Source: Nostoc sp. NIES-4103
GTDB lineage: Bacteria; Cyanobacteriota; Cyanobacteriia; Cyanobacteriales; Nostocaceae
Direction: 5' to 3'
Length of the DNA: 64,000 bases
Assembly: GCF_002368335.1 (NCBI RefSeq)
Contig: NZ_AP018288.1
Span: forward strand, 4,977,346 to 5,041,345
Each line of letters opens with the position of its first letter. Position 1 is the first letter of the stretch. The position numbers and the translations under genes were made by a program. Below the pieces are notes generated by a model that was not told the origin of the DNA, ran no database searches, and saw only the letters and a list, made by a program, of their open reading frames with translations. Below, piece after piece: positions 1 through 8,857 of the stretch.

Positions 1-1096
1 AACCTAAAATTGTCAGGTTTTCATTTTTGCGCCAACGTTCATAGCGTTTGAGGATTTGAATTTTGCCAATATCTTCACCCGCTTTGTGTGCTGTTTGCAG
101 GACTTGGGCCAAAGCAGCTGCATCCCGAATACCGAGATTTAAACCTTGTCCACCAACGGGATGACAATTGTGTGCTGCATCACCAATTAATGCTAAGCGA
201 GGAAGGACATAGCGATCGCTTTGCATCAGTTGCACTTGAAAAACAAAGCGATCGCCTAATAATTCCAATTTACCCATCTGGTTGCCATAGCGACGAGTTA
301 ATTCTGCTAAAAATTGCTCATCATCTAAGGCACATAAAGCTTTTGCTTCTTCGTGGGGGGCTGTCCACACAATGCGGCAACGGTTGCCAGGTAAAGGTAA
401 AATTGCGAACGGGCCGCTAGTCCAGAATTTTTCGTAGGCGGTGTCGTTGTGGGGTTTTTCAGGCTTGACAAAAGCGACAATGCATGATTGCCAATATTTC
501 CAGCCGTGGGTTTTGATACCAGCAGCTTGACGAATGGGCGATCGCGATCCGTCTGCGGCTACCACTAATTTACTGCGTACTGTATGTATCTGCTCGGCAA
601 TTTTAATATCTATTGCTACAATGTCTTGCTGATACTGAGTATTGACTACTTCAGCCGGACACAGATAAGTCACATTCGGACAACTTTGCACAAACTCCTG
701 CAACGGGTGCAATAATGCTTGGTGTTCTGCCACATAACCCAACTCTGGTGTGCCTAAATCGGCTGTTTGAAACTCCACCACATCAGGATAATCGGCATCA
801 GAAAGGCGAACTCGGCAATATTTAGCAATTTGTGGCAGAATTTTGTCCCAAACTCCAATACCTTGGTAAATCAGCGCCGAAAGCATATGAATTGCATAAG
901 CTTGTCCTTTAGCCACCGCCGCCGATGCTACTTTCGCTTCAATTAGTAGGATACTGAGTCCAGAATCTTTTAAAGCAGAGGCTAGGGTTAACCCAATAAT
1001 TCCACCGCCTACAATTACCAAATCATATTCATATCCCCGTAAGTCTTGGGGCGTCTGTTGAGGGGAAAAAGTTTGATAAAGCTGGGTTACGGACAT
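1..1096 (-). CDS. FAD-dependent hydroxylase, UbiH/Coq6 type (3' end cut by window edge)
   Basis: Reading down from an ATG at 1096, the protein starts MSVTQLYQTF and has an N-terminal Rossmann nucleotide-binding loop (VIVGGGIIG, about residues 27-35), a central AADGSRSPIRQ segment (the DG motif of aromatic hydroxylases) and a later GDAAHNCHPVGGQGLNLG segment that binds the FAD ribityl/phosphate. This order is typical of UbiH/UbiF/Coq6 flavin monooxygenases; cyanobacterial members are usually annotated as FAD-dependent hydroxylases, and a role in quinone ring hydroxylation is an inference. The frame is open to base 1, so about 365 residues are present and the C-terminus is missing. It is divergent from the Rpn-family gene at 1304 across a 200-base spacer with G/A-rich repeats. 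Confidence 0.88.
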   Translation of the reverse strand, partial: MSVTQLYQTFSPQQTPQDLRGYEYDLVIVGGGIIGLTLASALKDSGLSILLIEAKVASAAVAKGQAYAIHMLSALIYQGIGVWDKILPQIAKYCRVRLSDADYPDVVEFQTADLGTPELGYVAEHQALLHPLQEFVQSCPNVTYLCPAEVVNTQYQQDIVAIDIKIAEQIHTVRSKLVVAADGSRSPIRQAAGIKTHGWKYWQSCIVAFVKPEKPHNDTAYEKFWTSGPFAILPLPGNRCRIVWTAPHEEAKALCALDDEQFLAELTRRYGNQMGKLELLGDRFVFQVQLMQSDRYVLPRLALIGDAAHNCHPVGGQGLNLGIRDAAALAQVLQTAHKAGEDIGKIQILKRYERWRKNENLTILG

Positions 1097-1154
1097 TGTT
1101 AAGATAAGTTACAGCATCTTAATTCTTATTTTTACGCGATCGCTCCTTTTTGAG

Positions 1155-1250
1155 CAAGTCTTGATGGGGGAATTGGGAATTGGGAATTGGTAATTGGTTT
1201 ACTTATTCTCCCCCTCATCCCACCATCTCCCTCATCCTCCTCATCTTACC
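1155..1250. repeat. Intergenic GGGAATT-type and CTCATC-type short tandem repeats
   Basis: The spacer holds tandem units of GGGAATT followed by TCCCCCTCATC-like units. The same modules recur at many intergenic sites in this window and, translated in frame, inside several genes. Confidence 0.8.
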
Positions 1251-1303
1251 TGCTCCATTGTGTATTAAAATTTACTTGAAGCAACTGAGGGTAAATGTAA
1301 ATT

Positions 1304-2164
1304 GTGAAAACTGACACCCTTTTTTATAGCCTTTTCCAAACTTTCCCTAACATTTTTTTTGAATTAATTGGTCAACCTGAAACTGATGCTAACAGTTATC
1401 AATTCACCTCTATTGAACTGAAACAACAAGCGTTTCGCCTCGATGGGGTATTTTTACCGTTAACCGACAAGCCCAACCAATCAATCTACTTTCTTGAAGT
1501 GCAGTTTCAGAAAGACGAAGCTTTCTATCAACGCGTCTTTGCAGAAATATTTCTTTATTTATTTCAATATCAACCGATAAACGACTGGCGTGCAGTTGTG
1601 ATATTTCCCAGGCGGAGTTTGGAACCAAATGAACCTAGACCGTATCGTTTGTTACTCAACAGTCCTCTAGTACAACGTGTATATTTAAATGAATTAGCGG
1701 AAGTTGCAGAGACTTCCATAGGTGTTGGGATTGTGCAGCTAATTGTGGAAAGCGAAAATACAGCATCCATAAAAGCTAGACAGCTAATTGAGCAAGCCAA
1801 GCAACAGTTTACAGATGCACTAACTCAGCAAGAAATTATAGAATTTATAGAGACTGTAGTGATTTACAAATTTCCTAGACTTAGCCGCGAGGAAGTAGAA
1901 GCTATGTTAGGTTTGGATGCCATCAGAAATACAAAGGTTTTTCAAGAAGCTTTTGAAGAAGGTAGTGAACAAGGTAGAGAACAAGGTAGAGAACAAGGTC
2001 GAGCAGAAGGTCGAGCAGAAGGTCGAGAAGAAGGTAAGCTTGAAGGTAAACTCGAAGCGATTCCTGAGTTTTTAAAGTTGGGGTTGAGTCTGGAACAAAT
2101 CGCTAAGGCTTTGAAATTAGAAATTGATGTAGTACGACAAGCCGCAGAAAAACTCTCTTCTTAA
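1304..2164 (+). CDS. Rpn-family (PD-(D/E)XK) recombination-promoting nuclease / DUF2887-like protein
   Basis: 286 residues from a GTG start. The N-terminal about 200 residues look like the Rpn/DUF2887 fold: a FFELIG start, then the core RLDGVFLP...IYFLEVQFQKDEAFYQRVFAEIFLYL, in which D and the ExQ/K pair match the PD-(D/E)XK nuclease signature. Such proteins are RecA-independent recombination-promoting or defence-associated nucleases descended from transposase-associated families. The C-terminus (about residues 222-252) is a run of G-R/K-E-Q/A-G-type pentamer units encoded by near-identical 12-15 base direct repeats, then a short helix-turn-helix-like tail (LSLEQIAKALKLEIDVVRQAAE). A decayed second copy of this tail follows immediately downstream. 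The exact family name is moderately certain, the nuclease fold more so. Confidence 0.8.
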   Translation: MKTDTLFYSLFQTFPNIFFELIGQPETDANSYQFTSIELKQQAFRLDGVFLPLTDKPNQSIYFLEVQFQKDEAFYQRVFAEIFLYLFQYQPINDWRAVVIFPRRSLEPNEPRPYRLLLNSPLVQRVYLNELAEVAETSIGVGIVQLIVESENTASIKARQLIEQAKQQFTDALTQQEIIEFIETVVIYKFPRLSREEVEAMLGLDAIRNTKVFQEAFEEGSEQGREQGREQGRAEGRAEGREEGKLEGKLEAIPEFLKLGLSLEQIAKALKLEIDVVRQAAEKLSS

Positions 2165-2166
2165 AA

Positions 2167-2429
2167 CAGGAATTTGCAAATTTTCTAAATTCAGCCAGGA
2201 GGACGTGGAAGCTATGTCTTGGGTACACCTCATCAGACACACAAAAGTTTATCAAGAAGCTTTTGAAGAAGGTAGGTTGCAAGCTAAGTTAGAAGCTATT
2301 AAACAAGATAAGCTTGAAACAGTTCCTCGCTTGTTAAAGTTAGGGTTGAGTGTAGAACAAATCGCCAAGGCTTTGAAATTAGAAATTGATGAGGTACGAC
2401 AAGCCGCAGAAAAAGGAGTTCCAGAGTAG
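2167..2429 (+). pseudogene. Truncated second copy of the Rpn-family C-terminus
   Basis: Translated in one frame, this stretch reads KFSKFSQEDVEAM...HTKVYQEAFEEG, which aligns with KFPRLSREEVEAM...NTKVFQEAFEEG of the intact gene just upstream, and ends with the same SVEQIAKALKLEIDEVRQAAEK tail. Only the last third of the gene is present; the nuclease core is absent and the glycine-rich repeat is replaced by QAKLEAIKQDKLE. It reads as the remnant of a tandem paralogue or of a partial duplication. An ATG at 2205 could still express 74 residues, but no ribosome site is evident. Its stop codon lies inside the 28-base palindrome at 2426-2453. Confidence 0.75.
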
Positions 2430-2453
2430 GGGCGTACAGCTGTACGCCCCTAC
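2426..2453. repeat. 28-base perfect palindrome (GTAGGGGCGTACAG plus its complement)
   Basis: The 14-base half GTAGGGGCGTACAG is followed directly by its exact reverse complement. The same palindrome occurs near 36.8-37.3 kb, where it is split by an inserted element. This intact copy shows what the empty site looks like. It overlaps the stop codon of the upstream remnant ORF. Confidence 0.92.
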
Positions 2454-2502
2454 TGCTGATTCATGTGTTACAAATATTTTTGAAAATGCTATCAGCAATC
2501 AG

Positions 2503-3258
2503 TTAAACAATACTCAAAGCCATCAGATTTTCTGCCATTTCAAAGTTAGATGTGACATTTTGCACATCATCTAAGCCTTCTAGAGTATCAATTAATTTAA
2601 ACAGCGATCGCGCCTGTTCTGGATCTGTAACTTCTACACTATTACTAGGAATCCAGCGCAATTCTGCATCAGTTACTTGCAAGCCTTTATCTTTGAGGGT
2701 TTGGTTGAGGTTTTCTAAATTTGCTACGTCAGTAAACACCTCAGCCATCTCATCTTCAGTCATTTCATAAGACTCAGCGCCACCTTCTAAAGACGCTTCT
2801 AAAATTTGTTCTTCATCAACCACACCCTCGACAACACACACACCCTTTTGTGCAAACATCCAGCTAACGCAACCTGTTTCACCGAGATTACCACCATTCT
2901 TACTAAATGCTACACGCAAGTCAGCAGCAGTGCGATTGCGATTATCTGTGAGGGCTTCAATTAAAATGGCTACACCACCGGGGCCATAACCTTCGTAGCG
3001 AATGGCTTCAAAATTGGCACTATCACTAAAAGTGCCTGCACCCTTAGCGATCGCTCGTTCAATATTATCATTGGGGATACCCGCAGCCTTGGCTTTATCA
3101 ATTGCGGTACGCAGTTGAAAATTACCTGCTGGATCTGGTATACCACTTCTAGCAGCAACGATAATCGCCCGCGACAACTGAGTAAAGGTTTTACTTTTTT
3201 TTGCATCTACTACCGCTTTCTGGCGCTTAATATTTGCCCATTTACTATGTCCTGCCAT
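2503..3258 (-). CDS. YebC/PmpR family regulator (TACO1 family)
   Basis: 251 residues beginning MAGHSKWANIKRQKAVVDAKKSK, the hallmark start of the YebC/TACO1 family, with the family signature GYGPGGVAILIEALTDNRNRT about residues 88-108 and full-length spacing to the C-terminus. Members act as DNA-binding regulators (PmpR) or help translation of polyproline stretches and mitochondrial cox1 (TACO1); which role applies here cannot be told. Length is normal for the family (about 245-252). It is convergent with the Rpn remnant and divergent from the binding protein at 3467. Confidence 0.96.
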   Translation of the reverse strand: MAGHSKWANIKRQKAVVDAKKSKTFTQLSRAIIVAARSGIPDPAGNFQLRTAIDKAKAAGIPNDNIERAIAKGAGTFSDSANFEAIRYEGYGPGGVAILIEALTDNRNRTAADLRVAFSKNGGNLGETGCVSWMFAQKGVCVVEGVVDEEQILEASLEGGAESYEMTEDEMAEVFTDVANLENLNQTLKDKGLQVTDAELRWIPSNSVEVTDPEQARSLFKLIDTLEGLDDVQNVTSNFEMAENLMALSIV

Positions 3259-3335
3259 AATCTCACATTCTTAACGCTCTATTCCCAGATTAGGATATAC
3301 ATAGCTGTTGGTGACATGCTCTCGGTAAGATTGGG

Positions 3336-3380
3336 AATAAGGGCATTGGGCATTGGGCATTGGGAATTGGGAATTGGGGA
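3336..3380. repeat. Tandem GGGCATT/GGGAATT heptamers
   Basis: Consecutive seven-base units (GGGCATT three times, then GGGAATT) between yebC and the binding-protein gene. Confidence 0.85.
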
Positions 3381-3466
3381 AGAATTAATTTGATAAACTA
3401 AATACCGTCGTCAGATAGTAGGCATAATCAAACATAAAATACAATATTCACCATTCTCTTTTCCCC

Positions 3467-4870
3467 ATGCCCCATGATGCCACATGCCCCATTCGCAAAT
3501 TGATTAATTTTATTCATCGCTGTTTTGTGCGGCTTTTTTTCGCGCCCCACAATAAAAGAAGAACAAGAAAGAAAGTAAAACACTACTTTAGCGGTTGCTT
3601 ACTGTTAATGCTGCTGGGCATATTAACTTTCGCTGGATGTAATGCTAATCAATCTAAAGTAGATAAAAGTGCGGTGATTCATCTAACTCTATGGCAAGGA
3701 GTAAATCCGCCACCAAACCGGGATGCGTTGCAAAAACTGGTGGATAAATTTAATCGCACCCACCCAGATATTGAGGTAGAGTCCCTCTATGTTGGACAAC
3801 AAGATCAGCAAATGCCCAAAATTTTGGCAGCAGTGGTAGGAGATGCACCGCCGGATATATTGTGGTATAACCCAACGATCACAGGGCAATTGGTAGAACT
3901 TGATGCTTTGATTACTTTAGATGAAATGCTGGAAAATTCTCCAGTCAAAGCCGAAATTGACCCTACTTTGTATGCATCAATGGAATACAAAGGCAAGATT
4001 TGGTCAGTACCTTTTGCGACAAATAACGTCGGTATTTTTTACCGTCCGAGTTTGTTCAAAGCAGCTGGAATTACTGAATTACCCAGGACTTGGCAAGAGT
4101 TCCAAGAAGTTGCGAAGAAATTAACTAAAGATAGTAATAACGATAAACAAATAGATCAATATGGTATGTTTCTGCCTTTGGGGAAGGGAGAATTTACTGT
4201 GTTTACTTGGTTGCCATTTATGTGGAGTAGTGGCGGCGAATTAATTAGTGGAGATTCGCAAAATCCAGCTGGAGTAATCCTCAAAGATAACCAAGGAGCG
4301 ATCGCAGCTTTGCAATATTGGTATAACTTAGTTCAGGATGGTTCTGCTATGTTATCCGGCCCAGAACGGGGTTATGAAACAGAAGCATTTATCAATGGTA
4401 GAGTAGCGATGCAACTCAACGGCCCTTGGACATTAGGAGAATTGCAAGCCACTGGCGTAGATTTTGGTGTTTTTCCAATTCCTATTAACAAACGTCCGGC
4501 TACAGTTATTGGTGGTGAAAATCTCTTTTTATTCAAAACCACACCAAAACGCCAACAAGCTGCTTTCAAATTTGCCGAGTATGCCATGAGTGAAGAATTT
4601 CAAACAGAATTAGCAATCTCTACTGGCTATTTACCCATCAACTTAAAATCTCGTCAAAGTGCAAAATATCAAGAATTTGTGCAAAAACTACCACAAGTCA
4701 AAGTCTTTTTAGACCAAGCAAAATATGGGCGATCGCGTCCCATCTTTCCCGGCTATAATCGCATATCAGACAGTTTAGGTAGAGCAGTAGAATCTGTCTT
4801 ATTAGGTAAAAATTCCCCAACAGAAGCCCTTACAACCGCCCAAAAACGCTTAGATATAATCTTCAAATAA
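3467..4870 (+). CDS. ABC transporter substrate-binding lipoprotein, carbohydrate (family 1) type
   Basis: 467 residues from the first ATG. A basic N-terminus (about residues 25-42), a hydrophobic stretch and a lipobox LTFAGC (Cys about residue 58) predict an exported lipoprotein. The mature part has family-1 sugar-binding features: TLWQGVNPPPNRDALQKLVDKFN, a DAPPDILWYNP segment, GIFYRPSLFKAAGI and late GPWTLGELQATGVDFGVFPIP. It should deliver an oligosaccharide or glycerol-phosphate-like ligand to a MalFGK-type permease, but no permease or ATPase is adjacent, so it is an orphan or works with partners elsewhere. The start is uncertain: the ATG at 3467 lies in a CCCCATGCC repeat; a GTG at 3527 would give a more normal signal-peptide length. 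Confidence 0.88.
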   Translation: MPHDATCPIRKLINFIHRCFVRLFFAPHNKRRTRKKVKHYFSGCLLLMLLGILTFAGCNANQSKVDKSAVIHLTLWQGVNPPPNRDALQKLVDKFNRTHPDIEVESLYVGQQDQQMPKILAAVVGDAPPDILWYNPTITGQLVELDALITLDEMLENSPVKAEIDPTLYASMEYKGKIWSVPFATNNVGIFYRPSLFKAAGITELPRTWQEFQEVAKKLTKDSNNDKQIDQYGMFLPLGKGEFTVFTWLPFMWSSGGELISGDSQNPAGVILKDNQGAIAALQYWYNLVQDGSAMLSGPERGYETEAFINGRVAMQLNGPWTLGELQATGVDFGVFPIPINKRPATVIGGENLFLFKTTPKRQQAAFKFAEYAMSEEFQTELAISTGYLPINLKSRQSAKYQEFVQKLPQVKVFLDQAKYGRSRPIFPGYNRISDSLGRAVESVLLGKNSPTEALTTAQKRLDIIFK

Positions 4871-5065
4871 TCTTTAACTAATCCTTTGTGCCTTTGTGTT
4901 TTGGCGCAAGCTTTTAATTATACATCCAGCAAAGCCTAAGTAAGGCAGTGAAAATAAACCAAACTATGTTACAAAACGTAAATAGGCTCTTATTCCCTTA
5001 CTAATAACAAAGGACAAATGACAAATGACGGCCCTCACTAGTTAGCTTTATTTACCTCGACCTAC

Positions 5066-5707
5066 TTACTTTTGAAATTCACTTAACAACCAACTCCCAA
5101 CTTGGCTTTGATTCATTTGACGACTTTGCCGCAAAGCTTCATTGAGTAGAGAAATCACTAATCCAGACAACACCTGAGATTGATTAATCCTGCGACTACC
5201 ACCATTTTCTACAGCAAAAGCGATAACTTGCACATTTTGAACATCAACAATCCAATATTCAGCCACACCTAAATCTTCATACAAAAGTCGCTTTTCACCT
5301 TTATCATCAGCAAGTGAACTATTAGCAATTTCAATTACTAAGCTTGGTGGTGGATAGATATCTAAATTAATAATAGAAGTTCCATAAGGAATGACATCAG
5401 CATTTTCGCCAATGTAGTAAGACACATCAGGTTGAGCTTCTCGAACTCTTGCCTTGCGGTATGTACAGTTATCCTTACCATTAAGAGCAATACCTTTAAT
5501 ACTAGCAAACAAGTTAACAGCAAAGAGAATAACTGTATGGTCACTGGCGTGGTCATTTCCTACTGGTGGCATTTCAATCCTCATCTGTTTATTGTGGTAG
5601 TAGCCCTTAGCTTTTTCATATGCAGGATTTTCAATTACTTGGATATATTCATCCCAAGTAACTGCTACCCAGGTATCCGTTGGTAGTTGTGTTTGTATTT
5701 CGCTCAT
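5066..5707 (-). CDS. Uma2-family putative endonuclease (DUF820)
   Basis: 213 residues from the ATG at 5707 (an upstream ATG at 5743 adds an unlikely hydrophobic leader). The order WDEYIQV...KGYYHNKQMRIEMPPVGNDH...ARVREAQPDVSYYIG...PPPSLVIEIANSSLADDKGEKRLLYEDLGVAEYWIVD is characteristic of Uma2/DUF820 proteins, a restriction-endonuclease-like fold present in dozens of paralogues in cyanobacteria. The PD (in AQPDVSY) and E (VIEIANSS) positions fit the PD-(D/E)XK core, although the usual final Lys is not evident. Substrate and role are unknown. It stands alone, with about 195 bases to the gene on its left. Confidence 0.9.
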   Translation of the reverse strand: MSEIQTQLPTDTWVAVTWDEYIQVIENPAYEKAKGYYHNKQMRIEMPPVGNDHASDHTVILFAVNLFASIKGIALNGKDNCTYRKARVREAQPDVSYYIGENADVIPYGTSIINLDIYPPPSLVIEIANSSLADDKGEKRLLYEDLGVAEYWIVDVQNVQVIAFAVENGGSRRINQSQVLSGLVISLLNEALRQSRQMNQSQVGSWLLSEFQK

Positions 5708-6176
5708 AATGCTGAAGGGGAACTTTAACAACAATCTTATCAAGTTTCATTTGACCCGTTCATTTGACCAGAAAGCGCGATCGCACTTTCTATTAGAAGT
5801 CAGCTGAAGTCAGTAGTTTTATTTAATACAGCTTTATCGACCTTTTTGTCGGGTGGGTACTGGTTACTTTTCACCCAAAGCTTGATTTTTAGGTTATTGA
5901 TAGTGCCCACCACAGGAAAACTCAGCCAAGAAAAATTACTTAGTTATAGCCCGTGAACAGTATAACAAAATTGCAAATACAACGCCAAAATAACTAAGTT
6001 GGTAGAAAATTTAATTGTTCTGTACTCTTTTCACAGAGGTAAAACAAATTCTTTCATCCTGCCCTCTACCTTTCTTCGATCAACTTTAGCTAATTAAGGA
6101 GAAAATATATCTCTTTCTATAGTGATAAAGCCACCATGAACATTTTTAGGATGATGCCATACTAATAAGCTAAGAT
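5708..6176. other. Gene-free spacer, divergent promoters
   Basis: About 470 bases between the divergent Uma2 and GT39 genes. It is A/T-rich with one overlapping HIP1-like site and an AAGGAG-type sequence near 6100 that is not followed by a substantial ORF. No RNA gene or named repeat was recognised. Confidence 0.6.
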
Positions 6177-7730
6177 ATGAGCAACAAGGTAACGCATAGA
6201 TTGGTGTTTCCTCCAACTTGGTTACGATTTTTTGTAATCGTAGTATTAATAATTGGTATATTTTTTCGATTCATCAATTTAGAGCAAAAAATTTATTGGT
6301 ACGATGAATCTTTTACGTCGCTACGTGTATCTGGTTACAAAGAAGCAGAATTACTTCAAGAAGCAACTGATAAACAAACTATTAGTATTGAGGATTTACA
6401 GAAGTATCAGCATCCTAATCAGGAAAAAAGCTTAGTTGATACAGTTAATTCTTTAGCATTAGAAGATGCCCAACACCCGCCACTGTATTACATACTCATG
6501 CGGTTTTGGTTGCAGTGGGTTGGTGATTCTATAGCTGCAAGGCGAAGTTTGTCTGTGTTCAGTAGCTTGCTGGTGTTCCCTAGCTTGTATTGGCTATGTT
6601 GGGAATTATTTACTTCGGTGTCAGTGGGATGGGTAGCACTAGCTTTAATTGCTGTCTCGCCGTTGCATGTTCTGTATGCACAAGAAGCGCGGGAGTATAG
6701 TTTGTGGACATTGACAATCGTACTATCGAGCGCTGTGTTACTACAAGCAGTGCGAATTCAAACAAAGTTCAGTTGGGGAATGTATGCAGCAACAGTAGTT
6801 TTGGGGCTTTATACCTTCAGCTTTTCTGCATTTGTAATCATGGGGCATGGAATTTATGTCTTAGCAATGGAAGGATGGCGTTTGACGAAGACCGTAGCTA
6901 CTTTTTTGCTTGCCTCATTAATAGGGTTTATTGCTTTCATACCCTGGCTGTGGGTTATGATTACCAACTTCTCCCATATTCAGTTGACAACTGACTGGCT
7001 AAGTCATGCTGAACGATGGTATGTAGTGCAAAAGTGGCTGTTCAATCTTTGCACTGTTTTTGTTGATTTGAACTTTTCCCATAGTTTTAAAAATATATTT
7101 CCCTACTTAATTGCCATCCTAGTCGGATATGCAATTTATATTCTTTGTCGTCATGCACCAAAACGCATTTGGTTATTTATTTTGGCAATGATTGCAGCTA
7201 CAGCACTTCCCTTAGTAGTACCAGATTTAATTTTTGGGGGACAACGTTCAGGTATTAGTCGATTTTTAATTCCTTGTTATTTAGCTATTCAACTAGCAGT
7301 TGCTTACTTGTTATTTACTCAAATAACTTCTTCTTTTATTGGTATTCGGCAACGGCAGTTATGGCAGCTTGTTATGGTAACTTTAATCTCGGCTGGCATC
7401 CTTTCCGGCATAATTAGTTCTCAAGCAGCAGTTTGGTGGACTAAGTATCACAGCTACGATAACGTCGCGGTGGCTTCTATTGTGAATCAAGCTGCCTACC
7501 CACTTTTAATCACTAAACCTGGTAATGCACTAGCTTTAAGTTACCTGCTAAATTCAAAAGTGCGATTGCAATTGGTAGTTCCACCAAACATACCCATTAT
7601 TCCTAATAGTTACAGTGATATCTTTTTATATGATTCTGGGCATGAATTACAATCTGCATATGAAAAACAAGGAAAAAACAAGCTAGCGCTAATCTACCCA
7701 CCTTGGTTTTGGAAATTACTAACCCCATAA
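6177..7730 (+). CDS. Membrane glycosyltransferase, GT39/ArnT-like
   Basis: 517 residues with about 10-12 hydrophobic segments. After the first membrane span comes QKIYWYDESFTS (Asp43-Glu44), the acidic motif at the start of the first periplasmic loop in GT39/ArnT/PMT-type GT-C glycosyltransferases, followed by HPPLYYILMRFW and ALIAVSPLHVLYAQEAREYSLW, both typical of cyanobacterial members. Such enzymes move a sugar from a polyprenyl-phosphate donor to a lipid, glycan or protein acceptor on the outer face of the membrane; donor and acceptor are unknown. It is not in an evident operon. Confidence 0.85.
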   Translation: MSNKVTHRLVFPPTWLRFFVIVVLIIGIFFRFINLEQKIYWYDESFTSLRVSGYKEAELLQEATDKQTISIEDLQKYQHPNQEKSLVDTVNSLALEDAQHPPLYYILMRFWLQWVGDSIAARRSLSVFSSLLVFPSLYWLCWELFTSVSVGWVALALIAVSPLHVLYAQEAREYSLWTLTIVLSSAVLLQAVRIQTKFSWGMYAATVVLGLYTFSFSAFVIMGHGIYVLAMEGWRLTKTVATFLLASLIGFIAFIPWLWVMITNFSHIQLTTDWLSHAERWYVVQKWLFNLCTVFVDLNFSHSFKNIFPYLIAILVGYAIYILCRHAPKRIWLFILAMIAATALPLVVPDLIFGGQRSGISRFLIPCYLAIQLAVAYLLFTQITSSFIGIRQRQLWQLVMVTLISAGILSGIISSQAAVWWTKYHSYDNVAVASIVNQAAYPLLITKPGNALALSYLLNSKVRLQLVVPPNIPIIPNSYSDIFLYDSGHELQSAYEKQGKNKLALIYPPWFWKLLTP

Positions 7731-7896
7731 AGCAGCTAGTTTTTTGTTACAACTAAATATGTTGATTTTCCAATCAGGTGCAACTATTCAAAACGCTGGA
7801 AGACTCACAGTGTCAGGCTGCTAATAATATTTAGCCTCAATACAACCACTATTTGATACTATGAGTATGAGCGTTATTTTTCAACTATACAGTCCC

Positions 7897-8190
7897 TTAG
7901 CAATAAATAGTCACATCTTCATTACACTGATCTGCTAAATAAGTTAAAGCTTTGAAACGTAGTTCAACTAACTGTTCATAAAAAGGATTGAGCTTACACA
8001 GAGGTGGAATGTAAATAATAGTTCGATGGCAGAATTTAATTTCTCGTTCAAAAGGACAACTTGCTGGAATAATCGTGCATAGCCATCGCGCTAAGCGGTA
8101 ATTTTCGATTTTCAAAGATTCCAGCCATTGACGGATAGGCTGTAGTAAAATATTGACCAAAGAGATGAAAGGTAATGTATTGGTAGTCAT
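7897..8190 (-). CDS. Mo-dependent nitrogenase C-terminus family protein
   Basis: 97 residues. The sequence IRQWLESLKIENYRLARWLC...IPASCPFEREI...IPPLCKLNPFYEQLVELRFKALTYLAD matches my recollection of the small cyanobacterial family named Mo-dependent nitrogenase C-terminal protein (PF06967). The name comes from a C-terminal extension in a nitrogenase-related protein; the stand-alone proteins have no established function. Three Cys (CPFE, PLCKL and the last residue) are notable. Its ATG overlaps the TGA of the gene upstream (8187-8190), so the two are probably co-translated. Confidence 0.75.
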   Translation of the reverse strand: MTTNTLPFISLVNILLQPIRQWLESLKIENYRLARWLCTIIPASCPFEREIKFCHRTIIYIPPLCKLNPFYEQLVELRFKALTYLADQCNEDVTIYC

Positions 8191-8657
8191 GATGTTGTGA
8201 GGAAATGAATTTCAGGAGAGATTAGCAAAATTTTTTTAATTAACAGATTGTCAGATTTAGAAATATCTGACATGATTATGTTTCTTGCCTTTTCATGAAT
8301 CAGGATTTTCCCTTCAGAAGTAGCACTAAAATCTTGACCAGGAATAAATCCTTCTTTAATCAGTTTTTGGACAACGAATTTAGTCACTTCTTGGAGGAGA
8401 TTAGTGTATGTCTCCCAATGAGATAAATTATCTAAAGCCCAATGAAATGTATCGACATCTGTAACAGATAACTCAAATATAGCTGCTGTCAAACAAGATT
8501 CTATATATTCTGGTTTCAGATGGGTATTTAGCTGTTTTATCCAAGATTCTGCAACATTTATATCGTGAAATCTGAGGATATATATAAATCTTTTGAGGTC
8601 AGAATAAAATCGTTCTAAATCTTCCATTTTATATTTACCACTGACGTTAAATAACAA
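8187..8657 (-). CDS. Hypothetical protein, translationally coupled to the next gene
   Basis: 156 residues, soluble, predominantly helical in character and acidic. No family recognised. The N-terminal half (DLERFYSDLKRFIYILRFHDI...ESWIKQLNTHLKPEYIESC) could be a helical bundle; the C-terminal half has GFIPGQDFSATSEGKILIHEKARNII. The first ATG (8657) may be preceded in use by the ATG at 8627 (MEDLERF). The stop codon overlaps the ATG of the Mo-nitrogenase-C-terminus gene, which suggests an operon and possibly a shared role. Stretches of rare use or transfer are not apparent. Confidence 0.7.
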   Translation of the reverse strand: MLFNVSGKYKMEDLERFYSDLKRFIYILRFHDINVAESWIKQLNTHLKPEYIESCLTAAIFELSVTDVDTFHWALDNLSHWETYTNLLQEVTKFVVQKLIKEGFIPGQDFSATSEGKILIHEKARNIIMSDISKSDNLLIKKILLISPEIHFLTTS

Positions 8658-8857
8658 CTATTCAACTTTTTGATTAAGAAATGAGCTAGTCGAATTACCT
8701 TTTGATGAATGGAAAGAAAGTAGGGTAGAGGTGAGTTTGTACTCTACCCCAGGCAAAGGTGTTTATCGATTAGGTATTTTCCTAGTTGCTTTTAACTGTA
8801 AAACTGAAAAATGCAGAAATTGTGGAGATGAGAAAAATTTAGAAAAATTCTTGAAGT

